Source of the DNA: Dehalococcoidia bacterium
GTDB taxonomy: Bacteria > Chloroflexota > Dehalococcoidia > Lucifugimonadales > Lucifugimonadaceae
Assembly (NCBI GenBank): GCA_002728715.1
Contig: PBVQ01000014.1
Location: 22,058-86,057 of the forward strand
Direction of reading: 5' to 3'
DNA: 64,000 nt
Below, piece after piece: positions 1 through 9,557 of the stretch. The translations under genes and the position numbers were made by a program. The notes under the pieces were generated by a model. It was not told where the DNA came from and did no database searches. It was given only the letters and a program-made list of their open reading frames with translations. The stretch's first letter is position 1. Each line of letters starts with the position of its first letter.

Positions 1-139
1 ACAAGTATCTACGTAAATAAAAATTAGAAAAATTTGTAGGGGTAACTATAGAAATAGTTTCCGTGGAATCGCTTGATCTTATCTCACTAATTTTATTTTT
101 TAATATTTCTATATGTTTATCTGTAATAAACTTAGACAT
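1..139 (-). CDS. Cut gene at the left edge (first 46 codons), unknown product
   Basis: An ATG at 139 on the minus strand opens a frame that stays open to base 1, so only the N-terminus is visible. The peptide begins MSKFITDKHIEILKNKISE and continues with a VTPTNF segment followed by YLRRYL. That resembles the first beta-strand and arginine-rich helix at the start of AddB/RecB-type helicase-nucleases, but 46 residues cannot establish a family. The gene would be divergent from msrA, and the roughly 70 bp between them would hold both promoters. The gene call is moderately sure; the function is unknown. Confidence 0.5.
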   Translation of the reverse strand, partial: MSKFITDKHIEILKNKISEIRSSDSTETISIVTPTNFSNFYLRRYL

Positions 140-209
140 ATACAAATATTATCATGTTTTTTGAGAATTTATAATTTAAAATTTAAAAAAAATGTTATTA
201 TAAAATACA

Positions 210-764
210 ATGAAACATTATATAAATAATATTAATTTAAACCCACCATATCCAGAAGATATGAAAAAAATAATATTTGGAATGGGTTGCTTTTGGGGTG
301 CTGAAAGATTATTTTGGCAAATTGAAGGAGTATATGTCACTGTAGTTGGTTATTCTGGCGGCTCTAAGAAAAATCCATCCTACACAGAAGTCTGTTCTGG
401 AATTACTAATCATGCTGAAGTTGTATTAGTAGTCTATAACCCTAAAAAAGTAGTTTTAGAAGATCTACTGAAAGTGTTTTGGGAAAACCATGATCCAACG
501 CAATACATGAGACAAGGAAACGATATTGGAAGTCAATATCGAAGTACTATTTATATATATGACGATGAAGATTATAATCTTTGCAATAAAAGTAAATCTA
601 AATATCAAAACATATTAAAAAATGTTGGTTATGGTGAAATCAAGACAGAAATAGAATTCCATAAAAATTTTTATATAGCAGAAGAATATCATCAACAATA
701 TCTTGCAAAAATACCAAATGGCTACTGTAATCATGGCTTTTGTCAGGCAGAGTATAAAAAGTAA
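210..764 (+). CDS. msrA: Peptide methionine-S-sulfoxide reductase
   Basis: MsrA reduces the S-epimer of methionine sulfoxide in proteins and free methionine, a repair of oxidative damage in the cytoplasm. The diagnostic GCFWGAE motif is present with catalytic Cys27, followed by the conserved VGYSGG and the GSQYRS block. Two C-terminal cysteines (about Cys173 and Cys178, in NGYC and GFC) fit the resolving cysteines of the three-cysteine class regenerated by thioredoxin. Length (184 residues) is normal. The ATG at 210 has no clear ribosome site; an internal ATG at 261 would still leave the whole domain, but the proline-rich stretch before it is also seen in long MsrA forms, so the upstream start is kept. 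It lies 9 bp before the next gene. Confidence 0.93.
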   Translation: MKHYINNINLNPPYPEDMKKIIFGMGCFWGAERLFWQIEGVYVTVVGYSGGSKKNPSYTEVCSGITNHAEVVLVVYNPKKVVLEDLLKVFWENHDPTQYMRQGNDIGSQYRSTIYIYDDEDYNLCNKSKSKYQNILKNVGYGEIKTEIEFHKNFYIAEEYHQQYLAKIPNGYCNHGFCQAEYKK

Positions 765-773
765 ATTGATTTC

Positions 774-1745
774 ATGGAAAAAACTATAAATAGCATACTA
801 CCAAATTTAATTATGGGGCTACATCCTTATGATGGAGTATCTTATAAGAATAAAAATATCGACAAAAAAAATCTTGAGTTATTTAAAAACACTAGTTCTG
901 TTTCAAAAGTATATGAATATGTCATAAAAAAATATAATCTTTCAATGGCACAAATTGATCATATGAATCCTATATTAAATAGACAGCATATTCAAGCTTT
1001 ACAAGAAACAGAAAATAAAACTAAGAAAAAAATTGACCTATTAGCCTACATACTAATACCAATTAAGTATGAAAATAAAATAATATCTTACAGTAAAAGA
1101 AGCCATGCAACTCTTTTTCATGCAGATATGAATTATATAGGTTATGAAAAATATATAAATAAAATATATAAAGATGAAATATTAAAATATAATTTGGATG
1201 GGGATTATAATAACCTAATAACTAGTAATAATACTAAACCCTACACTGAAATGGAATCTGAAAATTTTACAATAGATTATAGTCTACTTGAACAATATAT
1301 AGGATTTTTTCATGGCTGTGATATTTTAATTGCGGACCCTGGAGCAGAAATAGATTTATTAGCAATTACTGGAAGATTTGATCTTATAAAAGAATATATT
1401 AATTTCTTAAGAAAAAAATTCAAAATAGTAATTACCAGCGTTCATCATGCAGGTATAACTATACCTTTATTAGAAGAAAACAATATAGATATTGATGGAT
1501 ATCTTACCCCTACGAATAAATTAGGAATGATGATGTTTCCTAACAGAGAGACAGTTGAGTTCGCTCTTAAGAATACTAATAAACCTGTTATAGGAATGAA
1601 ACCCCTTGCAGGAGGACGATTTCTAGGAGAGAAAGCTTTTGAATATGTTTTTGATAAACTAAAAATTAATTCATGTATGTTTGGAATGGGTACAATAAAT
1701 CAAGCTGATAGTACTATAAAATCAGCTTTAAGCGTAATAAAATAA
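774..1745 (+). CDS. Unknown TIM-barrel-like protein
   Basis: A 323-residue soluble protein, co-directional with msrA and 9 bp downstream. I do not recognise a named family. The C-terminal third alternates predicted strands and helices in a TIM-barrel rhythm: ADPGAEIDLLA, then VITSVHHAG, then KPVIGMKPLAGGR, then a closing segment rich in Gly and Met. The last two resemble the C-terminal strands of aldo-keto-reductase-like barrels. The conserved-looking acidic and histidine residues (ADPG, HHAG) and the GMKPLAGGR loop could form an active or phosphate site. No signal peptide or membrane segment. Its stop is 2 bp from the stop of the convergent antiporter gene. Confidence 0.6.
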   Translation: MEKTINSILPNLIMGLHPYDGVSYKNKNIDKKNLELFKNTSSVSKVYEYVIKKYNLSMAQIDHMNPILNRQHIQALQETENKTKKKIDLLAYILIPIKYENKIISYSKRSHATLFHADMNYIGYEKYINKIYKDEILKYNLDGDYNNLITSNNTKPYTEMESENFTIDYSLLEQYIGFFHGCDILIADPGAEIDLLAITGRFDLIKEYINFLRKKFKIVITSVHHAGITIPLLEENNIDIDGYLTPTNKLGMMMFPNRETVEFALKNTNKPVIGMKPLAGGRFLGEKAFEYVFDKLKINSCMFGMGTINQADSTIKSALSVIK

Positions 1746-1747
1746 TA

Positions 1748-3040
1748 TTATTTTTTTACACCATCACCTGATTTAAAAGCTGACTTCAATAATATAGGGG
1801 CAATAATTGTAGTTATAACTGTCATAACTATAGATGCTCCAAATATTGTCTGATCGATTATTCCCGCTGATAATCCTATACCTGCAATAATTAAAGCCAC
1901 TTCGCCTCTTGGCAACATACCTAATGCAATTCTATATGATCCTTTTTTTGTAAATCCTACAAATAAAGCCGGAAATCCAGATCCAAACATTTTACTGAAA
2001 ACTGCAAATATAGTTAACACAACTGTAAATATAATCGCAGATGATAAAGAAACGTCTGGGTCACTGCCAAATGCTGAAAAATCAACTTGCATTCCTATAA
2101 CAACAAAAAATATAGGTACAAGAAAATCATTAATTGACTTCATAGGTTTTTCTACATGATGCATTAAGTCTGTATCTGATAAAGCTAAACCCATTGTGTA
2201 CGCTCCAATAATCATAGCTAATCCGAAATAAATTTCTGCAACAGCTGCAGCAAGCAATGCTAAAGCTAAAACTATGGCTATAGTTGCACCTTGAACATTA
2301 AACCACATTATTATCTTAGAAATTCGACTTGCAAGTAAAGAGCCAATAAACATTAGTCCTAGCCAGAAGCCAAGAGCTTTAAGAAGTATAGTAACTATTG
2401 AGCTTAAGGTAACATTACCATCTGCTGATATACCAACAACTACCGCTAATATAACTATACCCAAGACATCATCAACAACTGCAGCTGCTAGAACAGTTAC
2501 TCCTTCAGGTGATGACAGTTTCCCCATATCTGTTAATACTCTGGCAGAAATACCTACTGAAGTTGCAGTCATAATAGCACCAACGAACAAAGCAGGTATT
2601 AATTCATTTATAGAATCAAATGAAGCAAAACCTAATGAAATAGTAGCAAAAAAACCTAATAAGAAAGGAAGAAAAACTCCTCCTAATGCTACTGCTGAGG
2701 CTGGTTTAATATATTGAAAGAACTTTTTTCGATCTGTTTCTAATCCTACCTCAAAAAGTAAAATTACAGCAGCCATTTGTGCTATGAAAAATAATTGAGG
2801 CTCTACAGGTAATACTGAATGACCATCATCAAAAATTTCAAAAATTGGCTTAGAGTTAAACCAATGAATACCTCCCAAAAGATAAGGAGAAATTAATATT
2901 CCAGCAATTAGTTCACCTAAAACCGGCGGTATTTTTAGATATCTCTCAGAGATTTCTCCTGCAAATTTAGCTACGAACAAAATTATTGCTAGTAAAAAAA
3001 TAATATGTGCAACAACTTCTAAGGGGCTTTCATGTGACAA
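1748..3040 (-). CDS. CPA2-family cation:proton antiporter (NapA/KefB-like)
   Basis: A 430-residue polytopic membrane protein with about 12-13 hydrophobic segments. The VVDDVLG motif (Asp190-Asp191) in the middle of the protein is the paired-aspartate ion site typical of electrogenic Na+/H+ members of the CPA2 family; KefB/C-type K+ efflux proteins usually carry Gln-Asp instead. There is no C-terminal TrkA-N regulatory domain, so it is a bare antiporter. It probably exports Na+ (or K+) in exchange for protons. It starts with TTG, with an AAAGG sequence upstream, and is the last gene of the nusA-infB-rbfA-truB run, 14 bp after truB. The cation cannot be decided from sequence. Confidence 0.85.
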   Translation of the reverse strand: MSHESPLEVVAHIIFLLAIILFVAKFAGEISERYLKIPPVLGELIAGILISPYLLGGIHWFNSKPIFEIFDDGHSVLPVEPQLFFIAQMAAVILLFEVGLETDRKKFFQYIKPASAVALGGVFLPFLLGFFATISLGFASFDSINELIPALFVGAIMTATSVGISARVLTDMGKLSSPEGVTVLAAAVVDDVLGIVILAVVVGISADGNVTLSSIVTILLKALGFWLGLMFIGSLLASRISKIIMWFNVQGATIAIVLALALLAAAVAEIYFGLAMIIGAYTMGLALSDTDLMHHVEKPMKSINDFLVPIFFVVIGMQVDFSAFGSDPDVSLSSAIIFTVVLTIFAVFSKMFGSGFPALFVGFTKKGSYRIALGMLPRGEVALIIAGIGLSAGIIDQTIFGASIVMTVITTIIAPILLKSAFKSGDGVKK

Positions 3041-3054
3041 TTTTATAGACCTTT

Positions 3055-3951
3055 CTAAATATTAATAATCTTCTTTGGTTTTAATTCTAAATGTTTTTTT
3101 GAAAATGTTAATAATCCTATCATTTGATTTTCTTCAGAATAAGCAATAATATTTTCATTATCATCAAAAAACGATGATTGATTCATATTTAATGAAATTG
3201 ATTGCCCTGTGCGAATCTTACTCTCTTCTAAAAGATCACAATTAAATTTTTTTAGATGTTTTACAGTATAGTCGACAGGCATAATATAATTCTTAATATC
3301 GCCATTCCTAATTGATTCATCTATATCATCAATTTTTATAGAATTTCTTAAGTCAAAGACTCCAGACCTTGTTCTTTCCAAATTAACTAAGTGAGCTAGA
3401 GATCCTAATTTTTCTCCTAAATCATTAGCAAAGCTTCTTACATAAAATCCATGTGAACAATCAATTCTTAATGATAAAAATGGAAGGCTATAGTTTACAA
3501 GTTCTATTTTATAAATCTTGATTTCTCGAATCTTTCTCTTCACAGTTTTTCCCTGCCTAGCTAACTTGTATAAAGGGACACCATTATGTTTTAGGGCAGA
3601 GTACATAGGTGGCATTTGAGATTTTATGTTTTTAAAATCAAATAGAGTATCTTGAATATTTTTTTTTGTTATAAATGAATAATCTTTTTGATTAGTGACC
3701 TTGCCATGAGAATCATATGTATCCGTTGATTCTCCAAGTTTTATTGAGGCTAGGTATGACTTACTTCCGTGTAATATATATTCGGAAAATCTTGTTGCTG
3801 AATTCAAACAAATCGGAAGAACCCCAGTAGCTAGTGGATCTAAAGTTCCTCCATGTCCTATTTTCTTAACACTCAATAAACTCTTGAGTTTACGAACAAC
3901 ATCATTTGAAGTCCAATTAATAGATTTATTAATATTAATATAACCATTCAT
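3055..3951 (-). CDS. truB: tRNA pseudouridine-55 synthase
   Basis: TruB converts U55 of the T-loop of tRNAs to pseudouridine. The signature GGTLDPLATGVLPI holds the catalytic aspartate (Asp38), and the N-terminal NGYININK followed by WTSNDVV matches the conserved start of the family. An upstream in-frame TTG at 3969 would add six residues; the ATG at 3951 places the conserved motif at residue 2 and is preferred. The C-terminal region after about residue 215 is a PUA-like extension. It follows rbfA by about 20 bp, the usual rbfA-truB order. Confidence 0.95.
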   Translation of the reverse strand: MNGYININKSINWTSNDVVRKLKSLLSVKKIGHGGTLDPLATGVLPICLNSATRFSEYILHGSKSYLASIKLGESTDTYDSHGKVTNQKDYSFITKKNIQDTLFDFKNIKSQMPPMYSALKHNGVPLYKLARQGKTVKRKIREIKIYKIELVNYSLPFLSLRIDCSHGFYVRSFANDLGEKLGSLAHLVNLERTRSGVFDLRNSIKIDDIDESIRNGDIKNYIMPVDYTVKHLKKFNCDLLEESKIRTGQSISLNMNQSSFFDDNENIIAYSEENQMIGLLTFSKKHLELKPKKIINI

Positions 3952-3973
3952 AGTCTTAATTGAATTCAATATA

Positions 3974-4345
3974 CTAGTCTGACAAAGTTGATTTATTTTT
4001 ATCTTGAGAAATTACATTATCAATTAATTCATTCATTTCAGAGGAATAATTTATATCATTATCAAGAATAAAATTTAACTTAGGTATTTTTCTTATTTTA
4101 ATTTTTTTTGACAACAAAATTCTTAGTCTATTTGATACTGAATATAATGCTTCCATACTTGATTTTTTTTCATTTTCTTCTCCATAAACAGAGACATATA
4201 TTTTTGCATTGGAAAGGTCTGGACTTGTATCAACATTAGTTATTGATGTCATTATAGAAAATCTTGGATCATTAATATTCTCTGAAAGAAGAGTTCCTAG
4301 TTCTTTCCTAATTGTAAAGTTAATTCTTTCAATACGTTTAGACAT
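3974..4345 (-). CDS. rbfA: Ribosome-binding factor A
   Basis: RbfA binds the 30S subunit and promotes late maturation of 16S rRNA, particularly under cold stress. The 123-residue protein has the single KH-like fold pattern of the family: N-terminal basic helix (SKRIERINFTIRKELG), the NDPRFSIMTSIT strand region, and AKIYVSVYGE. Start is an ATG followed at once by the conserved SKR. It sits between infB and truB, 20 bp after infB, as in most bacteria. Confidence 0.93.
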   Translation of the reverse strand: MSKRIERINFTIRKELGTLLSENINDPRFSIMTSITNVDTSPDLSNAKIYVSVYGEENEKKSSMEALYSVSNRLRILLSKKIKIRKIPKLNFILDNDINYSSEMNELIDNVISQDKNKSTLSD

Positions 4346-4365
4346 ATAAATTTCAAGATGATTTT

Positions 4366-6159
4366 TTATTTATTTTGCCTAATTTCGTAGGCTTCTAATA
4401 CATCCCCAATTTCATAATCATGAAAACCATCAATCATGATACCACCTTCAAAGTTATTTGCAAGTTCATTCACATTTTCCTTAAGATGCTTCATTGATGT
4501 TATAGCTCCATCAAAAATTTCTTCACCTGATCTAAGTATCCTCATTCGACCAGAACGTTTCATCAATCCATCAATAACTCTAACACCTGCAATTTTTTCT
4601 CGCTTCCCTCTAGAAAACACCTCTAAAATATTAGCATGACCCAGCACAACAGAAATCTTTTCGGGTTCTAATAAGTTTTTAGCAGAATTTGCAACATCAT
4701 CAATTAGGTTATAAATTATGTCATATGTTCTTATGGTCACGTTTTCTACTGCTCCCTTTTTACGTGCACCTGATTCTACATTGGTTTCAAAACCTAAAAT
4801 TATTGCATTTGAAGCAGTCGCAAGTAATATATCAGACTCTGTAATTGCACCAGAAGAACAGTGTATAATTTTTATCTCTACATCTTCTATAAAAATCTGT
4901 TGAACAGCCCTACTTACTGCATCAATTGAACCACTATTACCAGTTTTTATTATTACTGATAATTCATGCTCTCCAGACTGTTTTACCCTTCTCATAACTT
5001 CATCCATAGTAGTTGCGGATTTATTCATCTTTTTTTGAGAAGATAATCTTTCTCTGGTTTGTAGTAATTCTTTCGCATCCTTTTCTGATTTCATTACATC
5101 AAACTGATCTCCAGAATTAGGTAAACCATTTAATCCTAATATTTCTATTGGAGTAGATGGCAATGCTAAATCAATATTTCGACCAAAACCGTCAATCATA
5201 GACTTGATTTTACCTCTAAGGTTTCCAGCAACAATAATATCTCCATTTTTTACCGAACCTGAACGAACTAAAATTGTAGCAACTGGACCTTTTTGCCTAT
5301 CCATTTTTGACTCAATAACAACTCCTATACCTAATCGATTTGGATTAGCTTTTAGTTCTTGTATTTCGGAAAGTAATAAAATATTTTCAAGCAAATCATC
5401 AACACCATCACCTTTTAGAGCTGAAATCGGGACGGCAATTGTATCGCCACCATATGATTCAACAATTACCTCATGCTCTGCAAGTTGCCCGTATACCTTA
5501 TCCACATCTGAACCCTCCAAATCAATTTTGTTCATCGCGATTATCAATGGAACATTTGCTGCTCTAGCATGGTCTATTGCTTCAATAGTCTGAGGCATGA
5601 CTCCATCATCAGCGGCAACAACAATTATTGCTATGTCAGTTACTTGAGCTCCATTTGCTCTCATTTGAGTAAAAGCGGCGTGTCCTGGAGTATCTATAAA
5701 TGTAATTTTACTGTTACTTTTTTCAACTTGATATGCACCTATACCTTGTGTAATTCCACCAGCTTCTGAATCAACTACCTTTGTACCTCTAATATAATCA
5801 AGAAGTGTTGTTTTACCGTGATCAACATGCCCTAATATAGTAACGATTGGGGGACGAGGAAGTGCATTTTCATCTGATAAATCTGAATCAATTCCTGTTT
5901 TTTTTGCAGCTAAACTTTCTTCTTTTTCTTTTGGCTTCAATACTCCAATTTCAAAAGATGCAGCTACTTTAGCAGCAACATCAAATTCAACAGTTTCATT
6001 TACGGTTGCCATAACACCCAATCTCATCAGAGATTTTATTACATCAACGTTTGAAATTTCTAAAATATTAGCCAATTCACCTACACTAACATTTGAAGGC
6101 AACTCAACTGGCGACTTAGTATCGCTACTGTTAATAATTTGATTTGAATCTTGTACCAT
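4366..6159 (-). CDS. infB: Translation initiation factor IF-2 (short form)
   Basis: IF-2 is the GTPase that places initiator tRNA on the 30S subunit and joins the 50S subunit. The protein shows a short N-terminal region with one IF2-N module (VGELANILEISNVDVIKSLM), then the G domain with P-loop GHVDHGKT (about 110-117), DTPGHAAF and NKID, then the EF-Tu-like and C-terminal fMet-tRNA-binding domains. At 597 residues it is a compact form without the long charged N-terminal extension seen in E. coli (890). Start ATG at 6159. It follows nusA after a 111-bp gap in which I see no gene or terminator; ylxR, which often sits there, is absent. Confidence 0.97.
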   Translation of the reverse strand: MVQDSNQIINSSDTKSPVELPSNVSVGELANILEISNVDVIKSLMRLGVMATVNETVEFDVAAKVAASFEIGVLKPKEKEESLAAKKTGIDSDLSDENALPRPPIVTILGHVDHGKTTLLDYIRGTKVVDSEAGGITQGIGAYQVEKSNSKITFIDTPGHAAFTQMRANGAQVTDIAIIVVAADDGVMPQTIEAIDHARAANVPLIIAMNKIDLEGSDVDKVYGQLAEHEVIVESYGGDTIAVPISALKGDGVDDLLENILLLSEIQELKANPNRLGIGVVIESKMDRQKGPVATILVRSGSVKNGDIIVAGNLRGKIKSMIDGFGRNIDLALPSTPIEILGLNGLPNSGDQFDVMKSEKDAKELLQTRERLSSQKKMNKSATTMDEVMRRVKQSGEHELSVIIKTGNSGSIDAVSRAVQQIFIEDVEIKIIHCSSGAITESDILLATASNAIILGFETNVESGARKKGAVENVTIRTYDIIYNLIDDVANSAKNLLEPEKISVVLGHANILEVFSRGKREKIAGVRVIDGLMKRSGRMRILRSGEEIFDGAITSMKHLKENVNELANNFEGGIMIDGFHDYEIGDVLEAYEIRQNK

Positions 6160-6270
6160 ATAATTATTTATGTATATTTAAATCGTAATTTTCAACTAAT
6201 TCTATCAAATATGATTACCAAAAAGTTTTAAGAATAAACTTTAGAGTATATTTATTAGAAGTTTACGAAT

Positions 6271-7749
6271 TTATTTTCTTCTTTTACTTTTTGCACTGCT
6301 ACCTCCTCTTTTTCCGCCTTTTCTTCCCTCATCAGTTTCATAAAAACCGGATATGTCTTCTGCAAATCTTATTCCAGTATTTTCTTCTTTTTTAGAAGTA
6401 TTAAATACAGAGTCATCTACTTGCCATAATTCATCAGAAGAAACATCTAACATTTCATTTTCTTTTGAATCTTTCTCTAATTTCTCTTGCTTTTCAAGTT
6501 CTTCAAGTTCTTTTTCTAGAGCAATAAGTTCGTCTTGAGCACTTTGCTGCGCTTCTTCAGCAAGAATTTTATCTTTATTTTCTTTTTCTTTTATATCACT
6601 TTGATCATTAATTACTTTATCATGAACTTCTTCTTCTATTTTTTCAGATTCATGAATTTCTGATATTTTTACTGAAGAGTCCTCACCTTCGTTAGTTTTT
6701 TTATTTTCATCAACTTCTACAACACTTACTCCTTGAATATCAACTTTCCAATTGGTCAATCTAGAAGACAGCCTTGCATTTTGACCGTCTTTTCCAATTG
6801 CCAAAGAAAGTTGCTTATCCGGAACAATAACTAAAGCGGTCTCTTCTTCTTTATCAATATCAACACTATCAACGACTGCAGGACTAAGTGAGTTAGAAAT
6901 AAACTTTACTGGATCCTCATCCCACTCAACTACATCTATTTTTTCACCTAATAGTTCATTAACAACATTTTGAATTCTTATGCCTCTAAGCCCAACACAT
7001 GCACCTACAGCATCTATTCCCTCCTGATTAGAAACAACTGCAACCTTTGATCTTGCTCCAGGTTCTCTAGCTATAGCCTTAATATCAATTACACCATTGT
7101 AAATTTCTGGAACTTCCACCTCAAATAGTTTCCTAAGAAGATCAGGATGTGTTCTAGAAACTATTATTTCTGGACCTCGAATTGTTCTAGCAACCTGAAC
7201 AACATAAAATTTTAATTGTTGAGATGGCCTATATCTTTCGAAAGAAGATTGTTCTGAGGGAGGCATAATCGCTTCAGTATTACCAATATCAACCGTAACC
7301 CATCTTGATTCAACTCTTTGAATAGTCCCTGTTAGAATTTCGCCTTCCTTGTCAATGTATTCTTCAAAAACTATATCTCTTTCTGAATCTCTTAATTTTT
7401 GCATTAAGACTTGTTTTGCAGTTTGAGAAGCAATCCTTCCAGGATTAAATTCTAATTGACCTGTTTCGATAATATCTCCGATTTTGTAATCAGGGTTAAT
7501 TTCTTTTGCTTGATCAAGAGTTAAGTGCATGCCTTCATCCTCAACTTCTTCAACAACATGCTGAACTGTTTTTACAATAGTTTCCCCTGTAATAGAGTCC
7601 ATGGTCACTATTACATCATTTCCATTGGATAATGGATCACGCTTGTATGCAGCTGCTAATGCAAATTCAACTGCGCGTAAAACAACAGGTTTTGGCAAAT
7701 TTCTTTCTGCTGCTAATTGATTTACAGCTAATAATAAATCACTTTTCAA
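6271..7749 (-). CDS. nusA: Transcription termination/antitermination factor NusA
   Basis: NusA binds RNA polymerase and nascent RNA and modulates pausing, termination and antitermination. Domains in order: N-terminal polymerase-binding domain (1-125), S1 domain (about 135-200, ILTGTIQRVESRWVTVDIG), two KH domains (about 205-345, including GLRGIRIQNVV and IGKDGQNARL). The C-terminal 145 residues are a low-complexity, mostly acidic, probably disordered tail ending in a basic KRGGSSAKSKRRK patch; E. coli acidic repeats are not recognisable. Start is a TTG with GGAG upstream; no in-frame ATG lies nearby. rimP, normally just upstream, is missing; proS lies upstream behind a terminator. Confidence 0.95.
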   Translation of the reverse strand: MKSDLLLAVNQLAAERNLPKPVVLRAVEFALAAAYKRDPLSNGNDVIVTMDSITGETIVKTVQHVVEEVEDEGMHLTLDQAKEINPDYKIGDIIETGQLEFNPGRIASQTAKQVLMQKLRDSERDIVFEEYIDKEGEILTGTIQRVESRWVTVDIGNTEAIMPPSEQSSFERYRPSQQLKFYVVQVARTIRGPEIIVSRTHPDLLRKLFEVEVPEIYNGVIDIKAIAREPGARSKVAVVSNQEGIDAVGACVGLRGIRIQNVVNELLGEKIDVVEWDEDPVKFISNSLSPAVVDSVDIDKEEETALVIVPDKQLSLAIGKDGQNARLSSRLTNWKVDIQGVSVVEVDENKKTNEGEDSSVKISEIHESEKIEEEVHDKVINDQSDIKEKENKDKILAEEAQQSAQDELIALEKELEELEKQEKLEKDSKENEMLDVSSDELWQVDDSVFNTSKKEENTGIRFAEDISGFYETDEGRKGGKRGGSSAKSKRRK

Positions 7750-7771
7750 AAATAAACTCCATTTGTTTCAT

Positions 7772-7800
7772 AAAAAAGAAAAAGCGGGCAATGCCCACTT
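7772..7800 (-). terminator. Intrinsic terminator after proS
   Basis: Read on the minus strand, GTGGGC-ATT-GCCCGC forms a six-pair GC-rich stem with a 3-nt loop, extended by two A-T pairs and followed by TTTTTCTTTTTT. It lies 53 bp past the proS stop and 23 bp before the nusA start, so it closes the ThDP enzyme-enolase-proS unit and separates it from the nusA operon. It is one of only two textbook terminators I find in the window. Confidence 0.9.
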
Positions 7801-7852
7801 CTATCACTTGATAATTATAACATTTTTTAGGTTTAAAGTCTTACATATATTT

Positions 7853-9550
7853 CTATATATTTATTAAGTTATTTATATAATCAACTAATTTGGTTTCCGA
7901 AATATAATCACTATTTGAATCATTACGTGACTTAATCTCTATAGTATTTTTTTCGAAATTTTTCTTGCTTATAATTATTCTTACAGGAAAACCAGCTAAA
8001 TCTGAATCTTTGAATTTTACACCAGGCGGCAAATCTCTATCATCAAAAAGAACATCTACACCATTATTTAACAATAAATCATATATTATATTACATTTGT
8101 TTTTGACTTTTTCTTCATCAAGATTTATTCCAATTAAATTTACAGTGAAGGGTGAAATTGACGGTGGAAGATTTATTCCATTATCATCATGATTTGCTTC
8201 TATGGCCGCAGCAAGTAATCTACCAATCCCAATTCCATAACATCCCATCAATATAGGTTTAGTGTCACCATTTTTATCAGTAAAATCGGCTCGCATAACT
8301 TCAGAATAAATACAGCCTAATTTAAAAACGTGTCCTACTTCTATACCTTTTTTAGAAATTAGTTCACCAGAATTATTTGGTGATTGAAATCCCTCTTTAG
8401 CTTCAGCAATATCACCAATTATTTCTGATTTGAAGTCTCTTGGATAATTAACATTTTTTAGGTGAAAATGTTCTTTATTTGCACCTGCTATATAATTAGA
8501 CCCAAGCTCTATAGAATTATCTATGACGCTTTTTACATTACTCTTGTTAATTGGAGATGCATACCCAGGAATAAAACCAGCATTAATTACTTCCTGAGAT
8601 GAAGCTATTCTTAACTCTTTAGAACCTAGTATATTTCTTAGTTTTGTTTCATTGACATCATAGTCAGCTCGTATAGTTGCAATAATAATTTCTCCATCGG
8701 AATTATAAATAACTGATTTAGCTATTTTATTTTTTGGTATTTTACAAAAATCAGATAATTTCTCAATGGTATTTATATGCTTAGTTTCAATAAGTTCCTT
8801 ATCTAATATTTTATCTTCAGAATAATCAGTTTTTATGAACTCTGCTTTTTCTAAATTAGCTGCATAACTTTCATCAGGTGAGATTAAAATAGTATCATCG
8901 CCACTATCGGCAATTAATACAAATTCTTTTGATTCTTTACCACCAATACCACCAGAATCTGCATCAACAATTACTACGTCTAATCCACATCTAGCAAATA
9001 TATTTTTATAAGTCTTTACCATAATTTCGAAACTTTTATCCAAGCCTTTTTCATCTACATCAAAAGAGTAAGCATCTTTCATTTCAAATTCTCTTACTCT
9101 TAACAACCCCCCTCTAGGCCTAGTCTCATCACGAAATTTAGTCTGAATTTGATATATTGTTATAGGCAGATCTCTATAACTAGAAACGAATGATCTAATC
9201 ATTGATGTAGCAGTTTCTTCATGAGTTGGAGCAATAACTAAAGTTCGTTCCCTTCTATCTTTAAAATTTGCTAATGGAGGAAAAAAGGTTTCAGCTCTAC
9301 CAGATTCTTCCCATAATTCTTTTGGTTGAATTACCGGCATATTCACTTCAGCGCAACCTGACAAGTTCATTTCTTCTCTAACTATTTTTCGAATCTTAGA
9401 AATAGACCTATTTCCTATGGGTAACAAACTAAATATACCTGCTGCTACTTGTTGAACATATCCAGCCCGTAAAAGTAACCTATGACTAATATTTTCAGCA
9501 TCTGAAGGTATATCACGTAATGTTTTTAATAGTAGATTAGAAGCTTTCAT
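7853..9550 (-). CDS. proS: Prolyl-tRNA synthetase (bacterial type, with editing domain)
   Basis: Class II aminoacyl-tRNA synthetase charging tRNA-Pro. The N-terminal MKASNLLLKTLRDIPSDAE leads into motif 1 and the motif-2 region FRDETRPRGGLLRVREFEMKD (long motif; key residues Arg, Glu, Arg). Residues about 230-380 hold the YbaK-like insertion domain that hydrolyses Ala-tRNA-Pro (AKSVIYNSDGE onwards). Motif 3 is GCYGIGIGRLLAA, then the anticodon-binding domain. An in-frame start 48 bp upstream would run into the preceding gene; ATG at 9550 gives a 7-bp gap and a canonical N-terminus. 565 residues is normal. Confidence 0.95.
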   Translation of the reverse strand: MKASNLLLKTLRDIPSDAENISHRLLLRAGYVQQVAAGIFSLLPIGNRSISKIRKIVREEMNLSGCAEVNMPVIQPKELWEESGRAETFFPPLANFKDRRERTLVIAPTHEETATSMIRSFVSSYRDLPITIYQIQTKFRDETRPRGGLLRVREFEMKDAYSFDVDEKGLDKSFEIMVKTYKNIFARCGLDVVIVDADSGGIGGKESKEFVLIADSGDDTILISPDESYAANLEKAEFIKTDYSEDKILDKELIETKHINTIEKLSDFCKIPKNKIAKSVIYNSDGEIIIATIRADYDVNETKLRNILGSKELRIASSQEVINAGFIPGYASPINKSNVKSVIDNSIELGSNYIAGANKEHFHLKNVNYPRDFKSEIIGDIAEAKEGFQSPNNSGELISKKGIEVGHVFKLGCIYSEVMRADFTDKNGDTKPILMGCYGIGIGRLLAAAIEANHDDNGINLPPSISPFTVNLIGINLDEEKVKNKCNIIYDLLLNNGVDVLFDDRDLPPGVKFKDSDLAGFPVRIIISKKNFEKNTIEIKSRNDSNSDYISETKLVDYINNLINI

Positions 9551-9557
9551 ATAAACT

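Noticed and set aside
1739-1754. AAAATAATATTATTTT palindrome over the two convergent stop codons, as a bidirectional terminator.
   Set aside because: It has no G-C pairs and would be too unstable; such palindromes are frequent in this AT-rich DNA.
4436-5769. Plus-strand frames of 60-130 codons opposite infB.
   Set aside because: They are shadows of infB without ribosome sites or recognisable domains.
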